DNA of 64,000 nucleotides from Streptomyces cellulosae (GTDB lineage: Bacteria > Actinomycetota > Actinomycetes > Streptomycetales > Streptomycetaceae): contig BNBH01000017.1 of the NCBI GenBank assembly GCA_014655195.1, forward strand, positions 95,513-159,512. Reading direction: 5' to 3'. Made by a program: the position numbers and the translations under genes. Under the pieces are notes generated by a model that saw only the letters and a list, made by a program, of their open reading frames with translations, had not been told where the DNA came from and ran no database searches. How positions within the stretch are numbered: the stretch's first letter is position 1; each line of letters begins with the position of its first letter. This document shows positions 52,786 through 61,113 of the stretch, in pieces.

Positions 52786-53478
52786 TCAGTGCTCGATGAT
52801 CTGCCCGTCGCTCAGTTCGAGGACCCGGTCGGCCAGGTCGAGCAGGGTCGTGTCGTGGGTGGCCACGAGCGCGGTGACGTTCTCGCTGCGGACGACGGCG
52901 CGCACCAGCTCCATCACGGCGTGCCCGGTCTCGGCGTCGAGCTGGCCGGTGGGCTCGTCGGCGATGAGCAGGGAGGGGTTGTTGGCGAGGGCGCGGGCGA
53001 TGGCGACCCGCTGCTGCTGGCCGCCGGACAGCTCGCCGGGCCGCTGGGCGGCGTGGTCGGCGAGGCCGACGAGGGACAGCAGCAGTTCGACGCGCTCCTC
53101 GCGCTCGCGGGGGTCCGCGCCGCGCAGCCTCAGCGGGACGCCGACGTTCTCGGCGGCGCCGAGGATGGGGATGAGGCCGAAGGACTGGAAGACGAAGCCG
53201 ACGTGGTCGCGGCGCAGGGCGAGCAGGCCGTCCTCGTCGAGGCCGGCGAGGTCGCGGCCGTCGACGTCGACCCGTCCCCGGTCCGGGGTGTCCAGGCCTC
53301 CGACGATGTTCAGCAGGGTGGTCTTGCCCGATCCTGAGCGTCCCTTGAGGGCGACGAGTTCGCCGCGCGGGACCTCGAAGGAGACGCCCCGCAGCGCGTG
53401 CACGGCGGCGGCGCCGCTGCCGTACGACTTGTGCACGTCCTCGACGCGCACCATGACGTCGGTGATCGTCCGTCCCAT
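52786..53478 (-). CDS. ABC transporter ATP-binding protein (LolD/MacB-type), without permease
   Basis: A 230-residue ATPase: Walker A GRSGSGKTTLLN, Q-loop FVFQSFGLIP, signature LSGGQQQRVAIARALANNPS, Walker B LLIADEPTGQLD and H-loop VATHDTT. This belongs to the FtsX-type exporter group, whose permease gene normally lies directly next to it. Here the downstream gene on the same strand is kdpD (133-nt gap) and upstream lies a lyase gene, so no partner is visible. The start could be 53478 or the internal MVRVEDVHKSYG. It may act with a permease elsewhere or be an evolutionary leftover. Confidence 0.85.
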   Translation of the reverse strand: MGRTITDVMVRVEDVHKSYGSGAAAVHALRGVSFEVPRGELVALKGRSGSGKTTLLNIVGGLDTPDRGRVDVDGRDLAGLDEDGLLALRRDHVGFVFQSFGLIPILGAAENVGVPLRLRGADPREREERVELLLSLVGLADHAAQRPGELSGGQQQRVAIARALANNPSLLIADEPTGQLDAETGHAVMELVRAVVRSENVTALVATHDTTLLDLADRVLELSDGQIIEH

Positions 53479-53545
53479 GTGTGGATGCCCTCCCCCGCGG
53501 ACCGGGCGCCAGTATCGCCGTCCGGCGCCCGGTCGATCAACAGGG

Positions 53546-54748
53546 TCAGGCGGGATTGTCGCCGTGGGTGAGGGTCTCCCAGGCGACGAACAGGTTGTTG
53601 GTGCCGGCCGGACGGGTGCGCTCGGTCAGCGCCTGGGTGTTGGTCATGGCGAAGCCGAGGCGGTTGTGCATCGCGTTGTGGCCGACCTCGGTGACCGGGC
53701 CGAGGCTGAGGTGCAGCGAGCCGCCGCACAGCCAGCCGGGCACGGGCTCGCCCTGCTCGTACTTCGCCTGGAAGCCGAGCGCGTGCCGCAGCCGCTCGCC
53801 CACGTCGGTGCCGTAGAGGTCGTGGCCCTGGATACGGCTGGTCTCGGCGACGTGCGAGAGGGAGGAGATGCCGTAGCCGGTGTGCGTGAGGTCGCGGCAG
53901 GTCTCCTGGGTGAGGCCGGTGACGAAGGTGGACTGGTTCTGCCAGTACCGGACGATCTTGTCGTGGGTGTCGAGGTTCTGGCTGGGGACGGTCCTCGGCA
54001 GGGGTCCGTCGGACGCCAGGTAGACGTAGGCGGCGGCACGGGTGCGGAACGTCGCCATCGCCTTGTCGTACGAGGCGCGGTCCTCCAGGAAGACGGAGAT
54101 GCCGACGGCGGCCTCCATCATCGTCAGCTCCCAGTTCCCGTTGGAGTTGGAGCCGTTGATGATCTCGGGCAGGTAGACGTCGCGCAGCACGGTGGCGAAG
54201 CGGTTCTGGTGGGGCCAGCCGCCGGTGTAGGTGTGCTTGACGATCTCGGCGGCCTTGGCCCAGGAGGAGCCGGCCCAGCCGGTCTGCAGGGGCGCGTTGC
54301 TGTTGGTGTGGTCGCGGATCACGGCGGACCAGGCGTCCATGAGCTGGATGGCCTTGGCGGCGTGGCGGGCGTCGCGGGTGACGTACCACATGAGGGCCTG
54401 GGTGTACGCGGCGATCGCGTCCTCGCGTTCGTCCGTGCAGCCGAGGTTGGGGTTGGAGTACGAGCCGCACTCCACGATCGCGCGGGGTTTGGGGGTGCGG
54501 TCGAGGTCGGCGTACTTGCTCGCCGCCATGCGGTCGTAGGCGGTCTTCCAGGGCTGGGCGCCGGCGAGGACCTTGGTGCGGGCGAAGTCGAGCTGGGGCT
54601 TGGAGACGGTGACGCCGGGGTGGGTGAAGGTGGCGGGGGCCGCCGCCTGGGCGGGTGGGGCGGTGGGGTGGAGGGTGAGGGTGCCGGCGAGGGCGGTGGT
54701 CAGGAGGGCGAACAGGAGGCGGCTGCGGTGGGGGCGTGGAGATGACAT
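53546..54748 (-). CDS. secreted alginate-lyase-family protein
   Basis: A 400-residue precursor from ATG 54748; an in-frame ATG at 54775 would add nine residues, and neither has a clear ribosome-binding site. A Sec signal peptide is visible (HRSRLLFALLTTALAGTLTL, cut after AQA). The mature protein has the alginate_lyase (alpha/alpha barrel) pattern: GCTDEREDAIAAYTQALMWY, AIQLMDAWSAVIRDHTNSNA, INGSNSNGNWELTMMEAAVG, TFVTGLTQETCRDLTHTGYG and FAMTNTQALTERTRPAG. It probably degrades an extracellular polyuronate by beta-elimination; true substrate unknown. It is monocistronic. Confidence 0.85.
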   Translation of the reverse strand: MSSPRPHRSRLLFALLTTALAGTLTLHPTAPPAQAAAPATFTHPGVTVSKPQLDFARTKVLAGAQPWKTAYDRMAASKYADLDRTPKPRAIVECGSYSNPNLGCTDEREDAIAAYTQALMWYVTRDARHAAKAIQLMDAWSAVIRDHTNSNAPLQTGWAGSSWAKAAEIVKHTYTGGWPHQNRFATVLRDVYLPEIINGSNSNGNWELTMMEAAVGISVFLEDRASYDKAMATFRTRAAAYVYLASDGPLPRTVPSQNLDTHDKIVRYWQNQSTFVTGLTQETCRDLTHTGYGISSLSHVAETSRIQGHDLYGTDVGERLRHALGFQAKYEQGEPVPGWLCGGSLHLSLGPVTEVGHNAMHNRLGFAMTNTQALTERTRPAGTNNLFVAWETLTHGDNPA

Positions 54749-54893
54749 GTGGGGGGGCCATCCGTTCCCGTACATGAACAGTGGGCGTCCCTTTGAACAC
54801 CCGAACTGATCCGGGACGGTAGGTCCAGACCAATGCCGCGTCAAGGGTTGCCGCACCAGGAGGTCGCCCCTGCCGCCCCTTCCCGTCCCGGCC

Positions 54894-55011
54894 CTGGGGG
54901 CTTCGCCCCCAGACCCCTCGTCGGCCCTGGCGGGCCTCGTCCTCACACGCCGGACGGGCTACTTGTAGCCCGTCCGGCGTGTGAGGAGCGGGGTCCGGGG
55001 CGGAGCCCCGG
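54894..55011. terminator. cluster of three hairpins between the lyase and DUF3710 genes
   Basis: The central element is a perfect 22-bp inverted repeat (54941-54962 and 54965-54986, CCTCACACGCCGGACGGGCT core). It is flanked by shorter stems at 54894-54912 (CTGGGGGC/GCCCCCAG) and 54995-55011 (CCGGGGC/GCCCCGG). The central motif is one of the commonest Streptomyces intergenic hairpins. It lies just downstream of the DUF3710 stop (minus strand) and would terminate that operon. The remaining bases between 54776 and 55075 hold nothing else I can identify. Confidence 0.75.
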
Positions 55012-55075
55012 AAAGCACAGCGGCCCGCGGCGGCCGGCCGCGAACGGCCGGCCCCGCGGGCCGACAAGAACAGCG

Positions 55076-55828
55076 CTAGCGCACCTCGGTGATTTCAGGC
55101 CCCCGCTGCAGCCGGCTCATCCCGCCCGCGAACCGCGACCCTTCCTCCTGCTGCACGTTCTCCGGCACCATCTGCGCATCGTTCGGCAGCTTCAGCACGA
55201 TCGGATCGCGCGGGGCCATGGGCCCGTCCCCTCGCACCACCACCGTGTCCCGGAAGATCTGCTCCAGCAGACCGGCCGCCTGCGGCTGCACCGCGCCCTG
55301 CCCGGAGATCACTCCGCGCAGGAACCAGCGGGGGCCGTCCACGCCGACGAACCGCACGACCTGAAAGCCGCCCGTGCCGTCCGGCAGCTGCACCGGGACC
55401 TGGGCGCGCAGCTCCCAGCCCAGCGGACCCTCGACCTCGTCGATGATGCCGCCCTGCTGGGTGATGCCGGCGGCGATCTCCTCGCGCACCTCACCCCAGA
55501 TGCCCTCGCGCTTGGGCGCGGCGAAGGCCTGCAGCTGGATGGCGCTGTCCTGCAGCACGACGGTGGCCGCGACGATCGCGTCGCCCGCGACCTCCACGCG
55601 CAGTTCCATGCCGTCCACACCGGGCACGAACAGACCGCCCAGATCGACCCGGCCCTCGCCGGGCTCGCGGACCTCGGAGCTGTCCCAGGGCCCGTCGGGC
55701 CGGGGCGCGGGCTCGAGCCTCACGCGCCCGTTCTCCTCGTCCGCCTCCGCGCCGACACCGTCGACGACCTGCTCGGCCTCGCCGGCCGCACCGTCGGCGG
55801 CATCCCTCTTCTTGCGACGTCCGAACAC
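55076..55828 (-). CDS. DUF3710 domain protein
   Basis: A 250-residue protein; the GTG start at 55828 follows GGAAGGA. The N-terminus is basic (MFGRRKKRDAADGAAGEAEQ) and then acidic. The conserved DUF3710 core follows (RVDLGGLFVPGVDGMELRVE, LQAFAAPKREGIWGEVREEI, GTGGFQVVRFVGVDGPRWFL). No signal peptide or TM segment. The function is unknown, but the order thioesterase-dut-DUF3710 is conserved in Streptomyces; here it starts immediately after the dut stop. Confidence 0.87.
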   Translation of the reverse strand: MFGRRKKRDAADGAAGEAEQVVDGVGAEADEENGRVRLEPAPRPDGPWDSSEVREPGEGRVDLGGLFVPGVDGMELRVEVAGDAIVAATVVLQDSAIQLQAFAAPKREGIWGEVREEIAAGITQQGGIIDEVEGPLGWELRAQVPVQLPDGTGGFQVVRFVGVDGPRWFLRGVISGQGAVQPQAAGLLEQIFRDTVVVRGDGPMAPRDPIVLKLPNDAQMVPENVQQEEGSRFAGGMSRLQRGPEITEVR

Positions 55829-55829
55829 G

Positions 55830-56387
55830 TCACTGTCCTTCCCGGTCGGATACGACCGAAGCGTATCGATTCCCACCCGCTGTACCGCCCTCGGCGGCCT
55901 GAACGCTTGTGCCGCTCTTACCTTCCACCGCGGTATGGCCTCCGGTGGATCCGAAGCCCCCCTCGGCCCGGGCCGATGCGGGCAGCCGCGCGACCGACAC
56001 GAAGCGCACCCTCTCGACCTGTTGGACGACCAGTTGGGCAATCCGGTCGAAGCGCTCGAACCGCACGGACTCGCGCGGGTCGAGATTCACCACGATCACC
56101 TTGATCTCCCCACGGTACCCGGCATCAATCGTCCCCGGGGCATTCACCAGGGCGACGCCGCAGCGGGCGGCAAGGCCGGATCGCGGGTGCACGAAGGCCG
56201 CGTACCCCTCCGGGAGCGCGACAGACACCCCGGTGGGCAGCACGGCCCGCTCCCCCGGGGCCAGCTCGCAGGCCTCGGTGGTGCGCAGATCGGCCCCCGC
56301 GTCGCCGGGGTGCTCGTACGCAGGAAGCGGTACGTCCGGGTCGACGCGCCGGATGAGCACCTCGAGCGCCCCGCGGCCGGCGCTCAC
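55830..56387 (-). CDS. dut: dUTP diphosphatase
   Basis: A 185-residue trimeric dUTPase. The five motifs are present: motif 1 HPGDAGADLRTTE, motif 2 HPRSGLAARCGVALVN, motif 3 PGTIDAGYRGEIKVIVVNLD (with the catalytic Asp), motif 4 RFDRIAQLVVQQVE, and motif 5 AEGGFGSTGGH in the flexible C-terminal region. A further 30 residues extend beyond motif 5, longer than most dUTPases. It hydrolyses dUTP to dUMP and PPi, protecting DNA from uracil and feeding thymidylate synthesis. The GTG start at 56387 overlaps the thioesterase stop by 4 nt. Confidence 0.93.
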   Translation of the reverse strand: MSAGRGALEVLIRRVDPDVPLPAYEHPGDAGADLRTTEACELAPGERAVLPTGVSVALPEGYAAFVHPRSGLAARCGVALVNAPGTIDAGYRGEIKVIVVNLDPRESVRFERFDRIAQLVVQQVERVRFVSVARLPASARAEGGFGSTGGHTAVEGKSGTSVQAAEGGTAGGNRYASVVSDREGQ

Positions 56388-56968
56388 GGGTTCACCTCGA
56401 AGGCGCGGGCCCGGCGGACCTGGTCGGGGTCGTCCATGGCGGCCCGGATCTCCTCCTGGCGGCCGTGGTCGATGAAGTGGTCCACCTTGACCTCGATGAA
56501 CAGGGCGTCCGCGCGGACGGCGACGGGTCCGTCGGGGCCGCCGATGTGTCCGGTGGCGGTGCAGTAGATCTTCCGTCCGGCGACGGCGGTCACCTCGGCC
56601 TTGAGGTGCAGCACGGTGCCGACGGGCACGGGCCGGACGAAGTCGGTCTCCAGCCGTCCGGTGACGGCGATGACGCGGAGCAGCCAGTTCAGCGAGCCGA
56701 GCGTCTCGTCGAGGGCGGTGGCCAGCACGCCGCCGTGGGCGAGGCCGGGGGCGCCCTGGTGCGCGGGCTGCACGGTGAACTCGGCGGTGATCGTCACGCC
56801 TTCGCCGGCGCGCGCCTGGAGGTGCAGCCCGTGGGGCTGTTCGTCGCCGCAGCCGAAGCACTGCCCGTAGTGGGCGCCCAGGAGCTCGCCCGGTGCGGGG
56901 GCGTCGGGGTGGCGCACGGGCGGCACGGCGTCGGCGGGGGGCTGAAGAGCTGCGGAATTACCACTCAC
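56384..56968 (-). CDS. PaaI-type hotdog-fold thioesterase
   Basis: A 194-residue protein. After a Pro-rich N-terminus and a Cys pair (GQCFGCGDEQPHGLHL), the hotdog domain shows HQGAPGLAHGGVLATALDET (HGG...DE active-site region), TDFVRPVPVGTVLHLKAEVT and KIYCTATGHI. It probably hydrolyses acyl-CoA or acyl-protein thioesters. It is the first gene of the thioesterase-dut-DUF3710 operon. Confidence 0.85.
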   Translation of the reverse strand: MSGNSAALQPPADAVPPVRHPDAPAPGELLGAHYGQCFGCGDEQPHGLHLQARAGEGVTITAEFTVQPAHQGAPGLAHGGVLATALDETLGSLNWLLRVIAVTGRLETDFVRPVPVGTVLHLKAEVTAVAGRKIYCTATGHIGGPDGPVAVRADALFIEVKVDHFIDHGRQEEIRAAMDDPDQVRRARAFEVNP

Positions 56969-57060
56969 AGCCGCAGACCTTACCCGCCTCGCGTAAGGCG
57001 CCCGAGCACGCGTCCGCCCTGGCGCGGGACCCCCGCCGGGACCGTGCCAAGCTTGGCTTC

Positions 57061-57531
57061 ATGCAGCTTTCCGCCGCCCCGTACGAAGAACGCCTCACCG
57101 CTCCGCGCTCCTGGTGGTTCCTGTGCCTTCTGGCCGGGCTCTCCTTCGCGCTGATCATGCTGCCGTTCGGCACCCTGCCCATGCTCGTCGGGCTGGCCGG
57201 CGGGACCGCCGCGGCGGCGGTCGTGGTGAGCGCGTACGGCTCGGTGCGGATCCGGGTCGTGAACGGTCATCTGATCGCGGGCGAGGCGAAGATCCCGGCG
57301 TCGGCGCTGGGTGACGCGGAGGTGCTGGACGCGGAGGAAGCGCGCGCCTGGCGCGGCCCGAAGGCCGACCCGCGCGCGTTCATGCTGCTGCGGGCGTACG
57401 TCCCCGGCGCGCTGCGCGTGACGGTCACGGACCCGGAGGACCCGACTCCGTACGTCTTCCTGTCCACGCGTGAGCCCGAGCGGCTGGCGCGGGCGCTGCG
57501 GACGGCGAGGGACGGGGCGGACGCCTCGTAG
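57061..57531 (+). CDS. DUF3093 membrane protein
   Basis: A 156-residue protein starting at 57061 (MQLSAAPYEERLTAPRSWWF). Two TM segments (FLCLLAGLSFALIMLPFGTL and MLVGLAGGTAAAAVVVSAYG) are followed by a cytoplasmic beta-rich domain (AKIPASALGDAEVLDAEEAR ... TPYVFLSTREPERLARALRT). This is the actinobacterial DUF3093 pattern; function unknown. It is divergent from the thioesterase operon. Confidence 0.87.
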   Translation: MQLSAAPYEERLTAPRSWWFLCLLAGLSFALIMLPFGTLPMLVGLAGGTAAAAVVVSAYGSVRIRVVNGHLIAGEAKIPASALGDAEVLDAEEARAWRGPKADPRAFMLLRAYVPGALRVTVTDPEDPTPYVFLSTREPERLARALRTARDGADAS

Positions 57532-57558
57532 CGGCCCGCTCACGGGCCCACCGGGCGG

Positions 57559-58503
57559 CTATCCGAGGCCGTCGTCCTTCCGGTGGCGGTCGGCGTCCAT
57601 GTCGAGCTCCAGGGCGTGCTCGGGAAGGGCGTCGGCGGGGCGCTCCAGTTCGGGGAGCGCGGGCAGCTCGTCCCACGGGACCTGGACCTTGCGCAGGTCG
57701 TCCCGGATGCGGGCGGCGAGCTTTCTGGTGTCGCGCCGGTTCATCACGGCGCCGACGGCCGCTCCGACGAGGAACGGCATCAGGTTCGGCAGGTTGCGCA
57801 CCGTGCGTTTCATGATCCGCTGGCGCAGTTCGCGCTTCATGCGGCTGTTCAGCGCGGCACTCACGGTGGAGGGCTTGGTCGCCTCGATGCCGCGCTCCTG
57901 GGACCAGGAGTCGAGGTAGACGGTGCTGCGCTGGGCGAGGGTGCCGGCGGGCCGTACGCCGTAGACCTCATGCAGTTCGGCGATCAGCTTCAGCTCGATC
58001 GCGGCGACGCCGGTGACCTCGGCGGCCAGCTCGGTCGGCATCGCGGGCGGCACGGGCATCATGGCCGCCGCTCCGACGCCTGCCCCGACCGTCGCGGTGG
58101 CCTTGGCGGCGCCCGCCACGAGCTTGTCGGCGATCTCCTCGGGCCCGAGCCCGGGGAACTGCTCCCGCAGGGTCGCGAGGTCCCGTACGGGCACACGCGG
58201 GGCGATGTCGATGATCCGGTCGGCGAGGTGCGCCAGACCCGCGCGGGCGCGTGCTCCGCCCTTGCGGACGCCTTCCAGGGCCTTCCTTCGGACGACGGCG
58301 GTGCGCCTGCGCGCCACGGGCGTGGTGACCTCCAGGGACGCCGGGAGGTCACCCCGGCCGGCCGGCGCTTCGAGCGAGGCCGCCCCGTCACCGGTCCAGC
58401 CTCGCTCGGGATCACGCGTGTCGTGCTGTGGGTCCTCGGTGGACCCTTGGTCCGCTCCCTTCGAGAAGAAGCGGCGCTTCCGCGGTGGGGTCGAGCCAGT
58501 CAC
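57559..58503 (-). CDS. EcsC-like protein of unknown function
   Basis: A 314-residue protein. The N-terminal 65 residues are charged and disordered. The core (about 85-260) contains AGLAHLADRIIDIAPRVPVR, two hydrophobic patches (TATVGAGVGAAAMMPVPPAM and LPNLMPFLVGAAVGAVMNRR) and VTGVAAIELKLIAELHEVYG, a pattern reminiscent of EcsC-family proteins. The acidic C-terminal tail ends DMDADRHRKDDGLG. It lies 13 nt upstream of where the DUF4193 gene ends, so the two may share a transcript. The assignment is tentative. Confidence 0.6.
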   Translation of the reverse strand: MTGSTPPRKRRFFSKGADQGSTEDPQHDTRDPERGWTGDGAASLEAPAGRGDLPASLEVTTPVARRRTAVVRRKALEGVRKGGARARAGLAHLADRIIDIAPRVPVRDLATLREQFPGLGPEEIADKLVAGAAKATATVGAGVGAAAMMPVPPAMPTELAAEVTGVAAIELKLIAELHEVYGVRPAGTLAQRSTVYLDSWSQERGIEATKPSTVSAALNSRMKRELRQRIMKRTVRNLPNLMPFLVGAAVGAVMNRRDTRKLAARIRDDLRKVQVPWDELPALPELERPADALPEHALELDMDADRHRKDDGLG

Positions 58504-58516
58504 GGCCGACCCCGCC

Positions 58517-58813
58517 TCAGTCGCAGTCGCGGCAGATCGGCTGGCCGTTCTTCTCGCGGGCCAGCTGGCTGCGGTGGTGCACCAGGAAGCAGCTCATGCA
58601 GGTGAACTCGTCCTGCTGCTTGGGCAGGACCCGGACGGCCAGCTCTTCGTTCGAGAGGTCCGCTCCGGGCAGTTCGAGTCCTTCCGCGGCCTCAAACTCG
58701 TCGACGTCCACGGCCGAGGCCGACTTGTCGTTCCGCCGGGCCTTCAGCTCTTCCAGGCTGTCCGAGTCGACGTCGTCGTCGGTCTTGCGTGGAGTGTCGT
58801 AGTCGGTAGCCAT
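58517..58813 (-). CDS. DUF4193 zinc-ribbon-like small protein
   Basis: A 98-residue protein starting at 58813 (MATDYDTPRKTDDDVDSDSL). It is strongly acidic in the first 60 residues and ends with a CxxC...CxxC zinc-binding motif (DEFTCMSCFLVHHRSQL and ICRDCD). This is the DUF4193 family, highly conserved in actinobacteria and of unknown function; similar proteins are thought to touch the transcription machinery, which is inference. A 390-bp gene-free region precedes it. Confidence 0.9.
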   Translation of the reverse strand: MATDYDTPRKTDDDVDSDSLEELKARRNDKSASAVDVDEFEAAEGLELPGADLSNEELAVRVLPKQQDEFTCMSCFLVHHRSQLAREKNGQPICRDCD

Positions 58814-59205
58814 GTCGCTCTCCCCCTCTGGGTGTATGCGGTGTCTCCAGCGCACGTAACGCGTGAGAGGCCGGACTTGTGCCCGACCTGAGGCGGAGAT
58901 TTTGCCTCACATCAAGGTCTGTTACTCAATCGACACCCAACCGGACTCCTCATGAGTGATCGGCTTGGATGGCGATGGGGACCGTACACGGTCCCGATGC
59001 CGCACTACAAAGGCACCTCACCGTGTACTTCCCGTGAACGGGACCCCTGAAAACCGGGACTTTTCCGGCCTTCCGACGGGGTTCATGATCACGGAGAGTA
59101 GATGGCCGAATCGACGCGCCTGTGATCGATCACACATGAATTCGATCGTGGGGATGCTCGAAAATTCCGCCCAAAGCGAACACGGGCCGGGGCCGGGGCA
59201 TAATG
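58814..59205. other. gene-free region between DUF4193 and cutS
   Basis: It carries the DUF4193 promoter (minus strand) and the 3' flank of cutS. A perfect palindrome GGGACCGT-AC-ACGGTCCC lies at 58978-58995, about 165 bp before the DUF4193 start, and a small TCCCGT/ACGGGA stem follows near 59030. The stretch 59090-59170 is unusually AT-rich for this genome. No gene is visible. Confidence 0.5.
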
Positions 59206-60450
59206 TCAGATCGGAAGGGTGACACGCATCACGAGACCTCCGCCCTCCCTCGGCTGCGCGTAGATGTGCCCGCCGTGCGCCCGGGCGACCGACCGCACGA
59301 TCGACAGACCCAGTCCCACGCCCTTGTCGCTGCCCGTCCGCTCGGTGCGCAGCCTGCGGAACGGCTCGAAGAGGTTCTCCACCTCGTACGCCGGGACGAC
59401 AGGGCCGGTGTTGGACACCACGAGGACCGCCTGGCCGTGCTGGACGTCCGTGGTGACCTCCACCCAGCCGTCCTCCGGGACGTTGTACCGCACGGCGTTC
59501 TGCACCAGGTTCAGGGCGATCCGCTCCAGCAGGACGCCGTTGCCCTGGACCACGGCGGGGCGACGCGTGCCGCGGATCGTCACGTGCCGGGACTCGGCCT
59601 CGGAGGCGACCTGGTCGATGGCCTGGCCGGCCACCTCCGCGAGGTCGACGGGGCCCCGCTCCACGATCTGGTTGTCGCTGCGGGCGAGCAGCAGCAGGCC
59701 CTCCACGAGCTGCTCGCTGCGCTCGTTGGTGGCCAGCAGGGTCTTGCCGAGCTGCTGGAGCTCCACGGGCGCGTTCGGGTCGGAGAGGTGCACCTCGAGC
59801 AGCGTGCGGTTGATCGCCAGCGGGGTGCGCAGCTCGTGGGAGGCGTTCCCCACGAAGCGCTGCTGGGCGGTGAACGCGCGCTGGAGCCGCTCCAGCATGT
59901 CGTCGAAGGTGTCGGCCAGCTCCTTCAGCTCGTCGTCCGGGCCGTCCAGCTCGATACGGCGGGACAGGTCCGAGCCCGCCACCGCGCGGGCGGTGCGGGT
60001 GATCCGGCCGAGCGGTGACAGCACGCGCCCGGCCATCGCGTAGCCGAAGGCGAACGCGATCACGGCGAGACCGAGCAGGGCCAGCAGGGAGCGGCTGAGC
60101 AGGTTGTCCAGGGCGACCTGGCGCTGGTCGTCGATGCACTCGCTGATCGCGTTGTTGAACTCGGTCAGCGAGAGGTTGCCGTCGGCGATGCCCGGGCAGT
60201 CCTGGCTGGACACCTTCAGGCCGTCGAAGTCGACGATCTTGAACAGCGGCTGGCTGCCGGTGCGCAGGGCCTGCGCGGCGAGCAGGTAGATGATCGACAG
60301 CAGCAGGATGCCGGCGATCAGGAACATGCCGCCGTAGAGCAGGGTGAGCCGTATGCGGATGGTGGGACGCAGCCACGGCATGGGGGTGGGCGACCGGGGG
60401 TCCCAGGTGGGCTTGGGGGGCGCGGTGGGGGGCGCGGGAGTGGCAGCCAT
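59206..60450 (-). CDS. cutS: CutS sensor histidine kinase
   Basis: A 414-residue membrane kinase, the length of known Streptomyces CutS. TM1 is LTLLYGGMFLIAGILLLSII (about 36-57); the extracytoplasmic loop (about 60-115) contains two Cys (residues 85 and 105); TM2 is LALLGLAVIAFAFGYAM, followed by HAMP. HisKA is QRFVGNASHELRTPLAINRT, the N-box NLVQNAVRYN, the G1 region VVSNTGPVVPA (variant of DxGxG, usual in this family) and G2 GSDKGVGLGLSIVRSV. It sits 9 nt after cutR. CutRS is a conserved Streptomyces system affecting antibiotic production and envelope responses; the Cys pair suggests redox or disulfide sensing. Confidence 0.92.
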   Translation of the reverse strand: MAATPAPPTAPPKPTWDPRSPTPMPWLRPTIRIRLTLLYGGMFLIAGILLLSIIYLLAAQALRTGSQPLFKIVDFDGLKVSSQDCPGIADGNLSLTEFNNAISECIDDQRQVALDNLLSRSLLALLGLAVIAFAFGYAMAGRVLSPLGRITRTARAVAGSDLSRRIELDGPDDELKELADTFDDMLERLQRAFTAQQRFVGNASHELRTPLAINRTLLEVHLSDPNAPVELQQLGKTLLATNERSEQLVEGLLLLARSDNQIVERGPVDLAEVAGQAIDQVASEAESRHVTIRGTRRPAVVQGNGVLLERIALNLVQNAVRYNVPEDGWVEVTTDVQHGQAVLVVSNTGPVVPAYEVENLFEPFRRLRTERTGSDKGVGLGLSIVRSVARAHGGHIYAQPREGGGLVMRVTLPI

Positions 60451-60459
60451 GTCGGGTGA

Positions 60460-61113
60460 TCAGATCCGGTATCCGGAGCCGGGCACGGTCACGATGACCG
60501 GCGGCTCGCCCAGCTTGCGGCGCAGGGTCATGACGGTCACGCGGACCACGTTGGTGAACGGGTCGGTGTTCTCGTCCCAGGCCTTCTCCAGCAGCTGCTC
60601 CGCGGAGACCACGGCACCCTCGCTGCGCATGAGGACCTCCAGCACGGCGAACTCCTTCGGCGCGAGCTGGACCTCCTTGCCGTCGCGGAAGACCTCGCGG
60701 CGGTTGGGGTCCAGCTTGATCCCGGCCCGCTCCAGGACGGGGGGCAGGGGCACGCTGGTCCGCCGGCCGAGCGCCCGCACGCGGGCGATGAGCTCGCTGA
60801 AGGCGAACGGCTTGGGCAGGTAGTCGTCGGCGCCGATCTCGAGTCCCTCGACGCGGTCGCTGACGTCGCCGGACGCCGTCAGCATCAGCACGCGCGTGGG
60901 CATGCCGAGTTCGACGATCTTGCGGCAGACGTCGTCGCCGTGGACCAGGGGGAGGTCGCGGTCGAGGACGACCACGTCGTAGTCGTTGACGCCGATGCGC
61001 TCCAGGGCGGCCGCACCGTCGTACACGACGTCGACGGCCATGGCCTCCCGGCGCAGTCCGGTGGCCACCGCATCGGCGAGCAGCTGCTCGTCCTCGACGA
61101 CGAGTACGCGCAC
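60460..61113 (-). CDS. cutR: CutR response regulator (OmpR family)
   Basis: A 217-residue regulator, matching the size of CutR. The receiver starts MRVLVVEDEQLLADAVATGL, with phospho-Asp in DVVVLDRDLPLVHGDDV and Lys in DDYLPKPFAFSEL. The winged helix has VQLAPKEFAVLEVLMRSEGA, VVSAEQLLEKAWDENTDPFT and VTVPGSGYRI. It is the first gene of cutRS. Two GTAAG direct repeats 105 bp upstream are a plausible autoregulatory site. Confidence 0.92.
   Translation of the reverse strand: MRVLVVEDEQLLADAVATGLRREAMAVDVVYDGAAALERIGVNDYDVVVLDRDLPLVHGDDVCRKIVELGMPTRVLMLTASGDVSDRVEGLEIGADDYLPKPFAFSELIARVRALGRRTSVPLPPVLERAGIKLDPNRREVFRDGKEVQLAPKEFAVLEVLMRSEGAVVSAEQLLEKAWDENTDPFTNVVRVTVMTLRRKLGEPPVIVTVPGSGYRI

Noticed and set aside
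55001..55075. Possible tRNA-like fold near the hairpin cluster
   Set aside because: The stems are simple dispersed hairpins; no T-loop or anticodon arm can be drawn.
58956..59222. 88-codon plus-strand frame between DUF4193 and cutS
   Set aside because: Low coding bias, includes AT-rich intergenic sequence and runs into the cutS 3' end.
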